This document shows positions 60,136-64,000 of a stretch of 64,000 nucleotides of DNA, one piece after another; within the stretch, counting starts at the first letter, position 1, and each line of letters opens with the position of its first letter. Origin of the DNA: Robbsia sp. KACC 23696 (GTDB taxonomy: Bacteria > Pseudomonadota > Gammaproteobacteria > Burkholderiales > Burkholderiaceae). A program made the position numbers and the translations under genes. Where the stretch lies: assembly GCF_039852015.1 (NCBI RefSeq), contig NZ_CP156628.1:372001-436000 (forward strand). Reading direction: 5' to 3'. A model generated the notes under the pieces. That model had not been told where the DNA came from. It searched no databases and saw only the letters and a list, made by a program, of their open reading frames with translations.

Positions 60136-61410
60136 ATGAATATGTCGACATCCTCCTCCTCCTCCGACGACGCGAAGCCGTCGGCCGCGTCGCCGTCGAA
60201 CGCGTCACTGACTTCGTCGCTGTCCGACACATTGGGCTTGTCCCCGCTGATCGAGCGTATCGCGCGCGGCGCGGCCGAGCGCGAATTCGCGCAACGCTTG
60301 CCGCACGAGGAAATCGCCGAACTCAAAGCGGCAGGTTTTGGGGCCCTTCGGCTCGCTGTGGAAGCAGGCGGTAAAGGCACATCGCTGACGGACCTCTTTA
60401 CCGTCGCGCGTGACATCGCGGCCGCGGACTCCAATATCGCCCACGCTTTCCGCAATCATTTGTTTCAGGTGGAAGCGGCGTTGCGGCGTGCGGACCATCC
60501 TTTCCATGCCAAGGTACTGGCCTTGGCAGGCGCGCATAAAACGGTTGGTTTGAGCTTTACCGTGACGGATTCACCTGCCGCCGGGGCGCGGCCGACACGG
60601 GTGCTGTCGCGACTCGAATGGAACGATGCGCGAGGCAGTTATACCGGCTCGGGCGTGAAGGTCTATGCCACCGGCAATCTCTATAACGATGCCTTTGTCG
60701 GCACGGCTATCGAGAGCCGCGAGGGGAAGACCGTCCAATACGTGTTGGATCGCGGCCCGGGTGTCGGCAACGAGGACGACTGGCAGGGCTTCGGTCAACG
60801 CGCCACCGGTTCCGGTACCGCGACGTTCGAATCGGTGACGGTTCCGGCATCGCAGACCTATCCGCCGGACACGCCGGACCGCGAAGGGGCCGCACCATGG
60901 AAGTTCACCTTTCACCAGGTGTATCTGACGAATTGCATCGCTGGCATCGTGCGACGCATCGCCTTCGATGCCGTCGAGGTGCTGCGTGGAAGGGGTCGCA
61001 ACTTTTACCACGGGGAAAACGCGCACCCGGCGGAAGAGGCCGTGTTGCAAGCGCAGCTCGGCCGTATTCGCGCGTATGCCGCGAGCATCGAGGCGACGAT
61101 CGATCGCACCATCGCCGCGCTGCAGCGCGCCTGGGACGCGATCGGCACCGACGCTGAATACGATGCGGTGCTGGCCGCCTCCTTGTCGGCGGCGGAAGCG
61201 AAGATCGTCGTCGATGATCTCGCGCCGCAAGTCGCCAGTTGGCTGATCGATCTCGGCTCCGGGTCCGCGGTATCGCGCCGGGCGGGGTTGGATCGACATT
61301 GGCGTAATATCAAGGTGATTGCTTCTCATAATCCGCGTCTCTACAAGGAACGCTTCCTCGGTCAGAATCGTCTGGAAGGGCGCCTGCCGCCCACCGGCGC
61401 ATTTTTCTGA
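60136..61410 (+). CDS. DszC/SfnB-like acyl-CoA dehydrogenase-family monooxygenase
   Basis: A 424-aa flavoprotein of the acyl-CoA dehydrogenase fold. HEEIAELKAAGFGALRLAVE, AAADSNIAHAFRNHLFQVEA and NGDAxx-like YTGSGVKVYATGNLYNDAFV mark the SfnB/DszC group, which uses reduced flavin to oxidise sulfur compounds; the C-terminal ASHNPRLYKERFLGQNRLEG matches. The first 25 residues are a Ser-rich extension. It follows the DszA-like gene by 39 bp. Together they may form a two-step FMN-dependent desulfurisation route. Confidence 0.88.
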   Translation: MNMSTSSSSSDDAKPSAASPSNASLTSSLSDTLGLSPLIERIARGAAEREFAQRLPHEEIAELKAAGFGALRLAVEAGGKGTSLTDLFTVARDIAAADSNIAHAFRNHLFQVEAALRRADHPFHAKVLALAGAHKTVGLSFTVTDSPAAGARPTRVLSRLEWNDARGSYTGSGVKVYATGNLYNDAFVGTAIESREGKTVQYVLDRGPGVGNEDDWQGFGQRATGSGTATFESVTVPASQTYPPDTPDREGAAPWKFTFHQVYLTNCIAGIVRRIAFDAVEVLRGRGRNFYHGENAHPAEEAVLQAQLGRIRAYAASIEATIDRTIAALQRAWDAIGTDAEYDAVLAASLSAAEAKIVVDDLAPQVASWLIDLGSGSAVSRRAGLDRHWRNIKVIASHNPRLYKERFLGQNRLEGRLPPTGAFF

Positions 61411-61460
61411 TCCTTGCCGCGCGTGCCGCTTCCGGCCCCTATTCTTCGTTCTTATTGCTC

Positions 61461-63149
61461 ATGACCGATTCGCTCCACTCCACCGCCGCCAGGCGCTTTC
61501 CCTTCCTCGACGCCGAGGCGGTTCGTGCGCACCTGCTGGCACGCGAGGAAATCCTGTTGGCCGATCTGCGCGAGGAGGACCCTTATGCAAAGGGACATCC
61601 GCTATGGGCCGCCAATTTTCCGTTTGGCAAGCTGGAGTTGGAGGTACGTCGCCGGGTGCCGCGTCGTGATGTGCTGATCGTACTGTATGGTGAAGATGCG
61701 CACCGAGACCTGGCGCCGCTGGCTGCTGCGAAGTTCGAGGTGTGGGGCTATACGAATGTGCACCTGCTCGAGGGGGGATTGGCGGCGTGGGAGGCGAAGG
61801 GATATGAAACATTTATCGACGTCAACGTGCCGTCGAAGTCCTTTGGCGAATGGGTAGAGTCGCGTCGACACACGCCGCTGTTGCCGGCCGAGGAGGTGCG
61901 ACGCCTGATCGATTCCGACAAGCCGCCGGTGATCCTGGACGCGCGCCGCTACGACGAATACAACACGATGAGCATTCCGTCCGGCATTTCCGTGCCGGGC
62001 GCGGAACTCGTATTGCGCGTACGTGAGCTCGCGCCGGATCCTGAAACGACGGTCATCGTGAACTGCGCGGGCCGGACCCGGTCGATTATTGGGACGCAAT
62101 CGTTGATCAATGCGGGTATTCCGAATCCGGTTGCCGGATTGCGCAATGGCACCATCGGATGGACGCTGGCGGGTCTGACGTTGGACAAGGGCGCGAGCCG
62201 TCGCTATGCGGAATCGCGGCCGGAAGTCCGTTTGGCGGCGCAGGCCGATGCTCGCGCCGTGGCCGAGCGGGCCGGGGTTCGACGGGTTTCGCTCGATGAG
62301 GCGGCGGGTCTGGCGCAGCCTGGCGGCGCTGCGGTGCGCACCGTCTATCGCGTGGATGTGCGCAGCGCCGAGGAATATCGGGACGGGCATCTGCCAGGCT
62401 TTATTAACGTGCCGGGTGGCCAGCTGGTGCAGGAAACCGATCACACGGCGCCGGTGCGCGGTGCGCTGATTTTATTAGCGGACGACGATGGCGTACGCGC
62501 CGATATGTCGGCATCCTGGTTGGCGCAGATGGGATGGGAGGTCTACGTCATCGATCCGGCCGATGCCGCGCATCGTGCGCAACGGCGGGAAACCGGCGAT
62601 GTATCGAGCGAATCGATCATCGCGCCGGAAGTGGCGTTGGTGGACGCTCGGCAACTGGCGACTTATCTGGAGAGCGGCGACGGTCGTACCGTCGTGCTCG
62701 ACGTCACGGCGTCGGCCAACTTCGTCAAGGGACATATCCCGGGGGCATGGTTCGCCCTGCGCGCGCAACTCGCCGGTGCGCTGAAAACGCTGGATGCCGC
62801 CGGCGTGGCGCCGGAGCGTTATGTGCTGACCTGCGGCACGAGCGCTTTGGCGCGCCATGCGGCGGTCGATCTGCAAGCGCTGACCTCCGCCGATGTGTAT
62901 GTATTGAACGGCGGCACCCAGGCGTGGCGTGAGGCCGGGCTGCCGGTGGAAACGTCGGCGGCCAACGCCGGGTACGACGCGACCCAGGCCGTGCAGGCGC
63001 GCTTCGCCTCGCCGCGAACGGATCGCTATCGTCGGCCGTACGAAGGCACCGACGCGCCGCGCGAAGCGATGGAAGCCTATCTTGAATGGGAATATGGACT
63101 GGTCGCGCAGTTGGAGAACGATGCCACGCATTTCTTCACGGTGATCTGA
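61461..63149 (+). CDS. Four-domain rhodanese-like protein
   Basis: A 562-aa cytoplasmic protein with four tandem rhodanese-like domains. Domain 2 has an intact active loop VIVNCAGRTRSIIG, and domain 4 has CGTSALARHA in VLTCGTSALARHAAV. Domains 1 (VLIVLYGEDAHRD) and 3 (LILLADDDGVRAD) lack the cysteine, so they are probably structural. The first ends in LLEGGLAAWEAKGYET and the last in VLNGGTQAWREAGLPVETS. The protein likely handles sulfane sulfur or persulfide released by the organosulfur enzymes upstream, 50 bp away on the same strand. ATG 61461 is used. Confidence 0.87.
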   Translation: MTDSLHSTAARRFPFLDAEAVRAHLLAREEILLADLREEDPYAKGHPLWAANFPFGKLELEVRRRVPRRDVLIVLYGEDAHRDLAPLAAAKFEVWGYTNVHLLEGGLAAWEAKGYETFIDVNVPSKSFGEWVESRRHTPLLPAEEVRRLIDSDKPPVILDARRYDEYNTMSIPSGISVPGAELVLRVRELAPDPETTVIVNCAGRTRSIIGTQSLINAGIPNPVAGLRNGTIGWTLAGLTLDKGASRRYAESRPEVRLAAQADARAVAERAGVRRVSLDEAAGLAQPGGAAVRTVYRVDVRSAEEYRDGHLPGFINVPGGQLVQETDHTAPVRGALILLADDDGVRADMSASWLAQMGWEVYVIDPADAAHRAQRRETGDVSSESIIAPEVALVDARQLATYLESGDGRTVVLDVTASANFVKGHIPGAWFALRAQLAGALKTLDAAGVAPERYVLTCGTSALARHAAVDLQALTSADVYVLNGGTQAWREAGLPVETSAANAGYDATQAVQARFASPRTDRYRRPYEGTDAPREAMEAYLEWEYGLVAQLENDATHFFTVI

Positions 63150-63243
63150 TCGACGTGGGCGCGCAGTGTGGCGCCCCGACCATTTTCATGGCATGACGAA
63201 CAGTTTCAAAACAATGCGCGCTGCTCTGCGCGCAACGCGGGAC

Positions 63244-64000
63244 CTACCGAGATAAGGTCAGCGCAATCGCCAGCGCTTCGGTCAAAGCGTTTTCGGCCTT
63301 GTCGCGGACGTCCGCATCGGGCGCGCGCAAGACATACGAAGGATGATAAGTCGGCACGATCCACAGGCCATCCAGTTCGAACGGCGTGTTCAGAATTTTC
63401 GAAAGCGACAGACGGCTGCCGGCCAGTGAGGCCAGGGCGGTGGCGCCGAGCGCCACGACGACGCGCGGCTGGTTCGCGGCGATCTCTTGTTCGAGCCAGT
63501 GATGACACGCCTCCACCTCGCGTTGCGCCGGGGTTTTGTGGAGCCGTCTCTTACCGCGCGGCGTCCATTTGAAATGCTTCACCGCGTTTGTCAAATAGAC
63601 GGTATCGCGCGCGATACCGGCACGCTGCAGGGCGCGATCCAGCAATTGACCGGCGGGCCCGACGAAGGGCCGACCCGCCAGATCCTCCTGATCGCCGGGC
63701 TGCTCGCCAACCAGCATTAGGGCCGCCTGCGTCGGGCCGCTGCCCGACACGGCTTGCGTGGCATGCTCCCATAGCGCGCAGCGCCGGCAGGCGTCGAGAT
63801 CGTGTGGCGTGTCGCGTTGCGGTTGCGCCGCGTCCGCCGACACGGGAATAATCCTGCCGTGTGCGCCACGCAAGGCGCCGGCTTGCCCATGGCGCTGTTG
63901 GCCCGTGGAGGCCGCCGCGGCGAGTTGCGGGATGAGGTCGCCCTCGGGCAGATGTTTCCAATACCGCGCGGGCAGGTGTTGGCGGGTCAGGGCGAGATTG
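63244..64000 (-). CDS. UdgX-type uracil-DNA glycosylase fused to an N-terminal DUF4130-like region, 5' end outside window
   Basis: The frame is open to the window edge. Its C-terminal 210 residues are a family 4-like uracil-DNA glycosylase: DACRRCALWEHATQ (Fe-S cysteines), LMLVGEQPGDQEDLAGRPFV, TNAVKHFKWTPRGKRRLHKT and YHPSYVLRAPD. The KRRLHKTP loop is the mark of UdgX, which bonds covalently to the uracil-excised site through its histidine (KRRIH in the prototype). Upstream the frame reads LTRQHLPARYWKHLPEGDLI, the end of a DUF4130/TIGR03915-like domain, as in known fusions. The TTG at 63873 is not the start. Confidence 0.85.
   Translation of the reverse strand, partial: NLALTRQHLPARYWKHLPEGDLIPQLAAAASTGQQRHGQAGALRGAHGRIIPVSADAAQPQRDTPHDLDACRRCALWEHATQAVSGSGPTQAALMLVGEQPGDQEDLAGRPFVGPAGQLLDRALQRAGIARDTVYLTNAVKHFKWTPRGKRRLHKTPAQREVEACHHWLEQEIAANQPRVVVALGATALASLAGSRLSLSKILNTPFELDGLWIVPTYHPSYVLRAPDADVRDKAENALTEALAIALTLSR

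Overview
The window is a high-G+C proteobacterial chromosome segment. Gene content points to the Burkholderiaceae (Burkholderia sensu lato): an AcnD/PrpF methylcitrate branch, a FecI-FecR-TonB receptor set, a CusRS-type two-component pair, a sulfonate-utilisation operon, a UdgX-type uracil-DNA glycosylase fused to an upstream domain, and many GGDEF/EAL proteins. This is inference from gene families; no rRNA or other phylogenetic marker is present. I saw no tRNA, rRNA, CRISPR array, insertion sequence, phage gene or plasmid origin. Coding density is high and both strands are used.

Layout. 1-3.4 kb: end of a propionate/2-methylcitrate operon (acnD, prpF). 3.4-10 kb: a membrane PAS-GGDEF-EAL protein, a FeeM-like N-acyl amino acid synthase, an alpha/beta hydrolase and a DHA2-type MFS exporter, all on the minus strand. 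10-14.2 kb: dusC, a cupin, a divergent AraC regulator/SDR pair and a CsbD-like protein. 14.3-20.4 kb: a sugar locus with a ketose 3-epimerase-like isomerase, an SSS symporter and a coupled small membrane protein opposite a ROK regulator, then a GH15 pseudogene and a Gfo/Idh/MocA oxidoreductase. 20.8-26 kb: a chemoreceptor, a RidA protein, a class II aldolase and two orphan genes separated by long A+T-richer gaps. 26.5-37.3 kb: a signalling and exopolysaccharide region holding a Wza-like SLBB exporter, a GAF-GGDEF*-EAL protein, a divergent HTH-pseudoreceiver-GAF regulator, a DUF2252 protein, an HDOD-GAF protein and a membrane diguanylate cyclase. 37.3-40.9 kb: an IclR regulator opposite a 2-hydroxycarboxylate transporter plus RraA/CHA-aldolase-like gene, then a decayed monooxygenase.

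41-47.3 kb: a siderophore uptake operon (FecI-type sigma, FecR, TonB receptor, esterase), reading leftwards from a strong promoter overlapped by a Fur-box-like element. 47.4-50.7 kb: a PRISE-type reductase and a CusRS-like two-component system. 50.8-54.3 kb: a tightly overlapping four-gene operon (acyl-CoA dehydrogenase-like, NodS-like methyltransferase, GT2, PIG-L deacetylase) of unknown product. 54.6-63.1 kb: a sulfur-scavenging region (RBBP9-type hydrolase, SsuC, SsuB, SsuA, a flavin-dependent monooxygenase, a DszC/SfnB-like dehydrogenase and a four-domain rhodanese). The window ends inside a UdgX-type gene.

The most interesting unexplained signals are non-coding. They are paired 9-bp direct repeats, 84 bp apart, in front of the HTH-GAF regulator; three copies of a 12-bp motif about 40 bp apart in front of the chemoreceptor; and a 9-13-9 palindrome in front of the sulfonate operon with a matching half-site in front of the preceding hydrolase. 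The leading candidates for an undescribed system are the four-gene PIG-L/GT2/NodS/ACAD operon and the divergent GAF-paralogue module beside the exopolysaccharide exporter.
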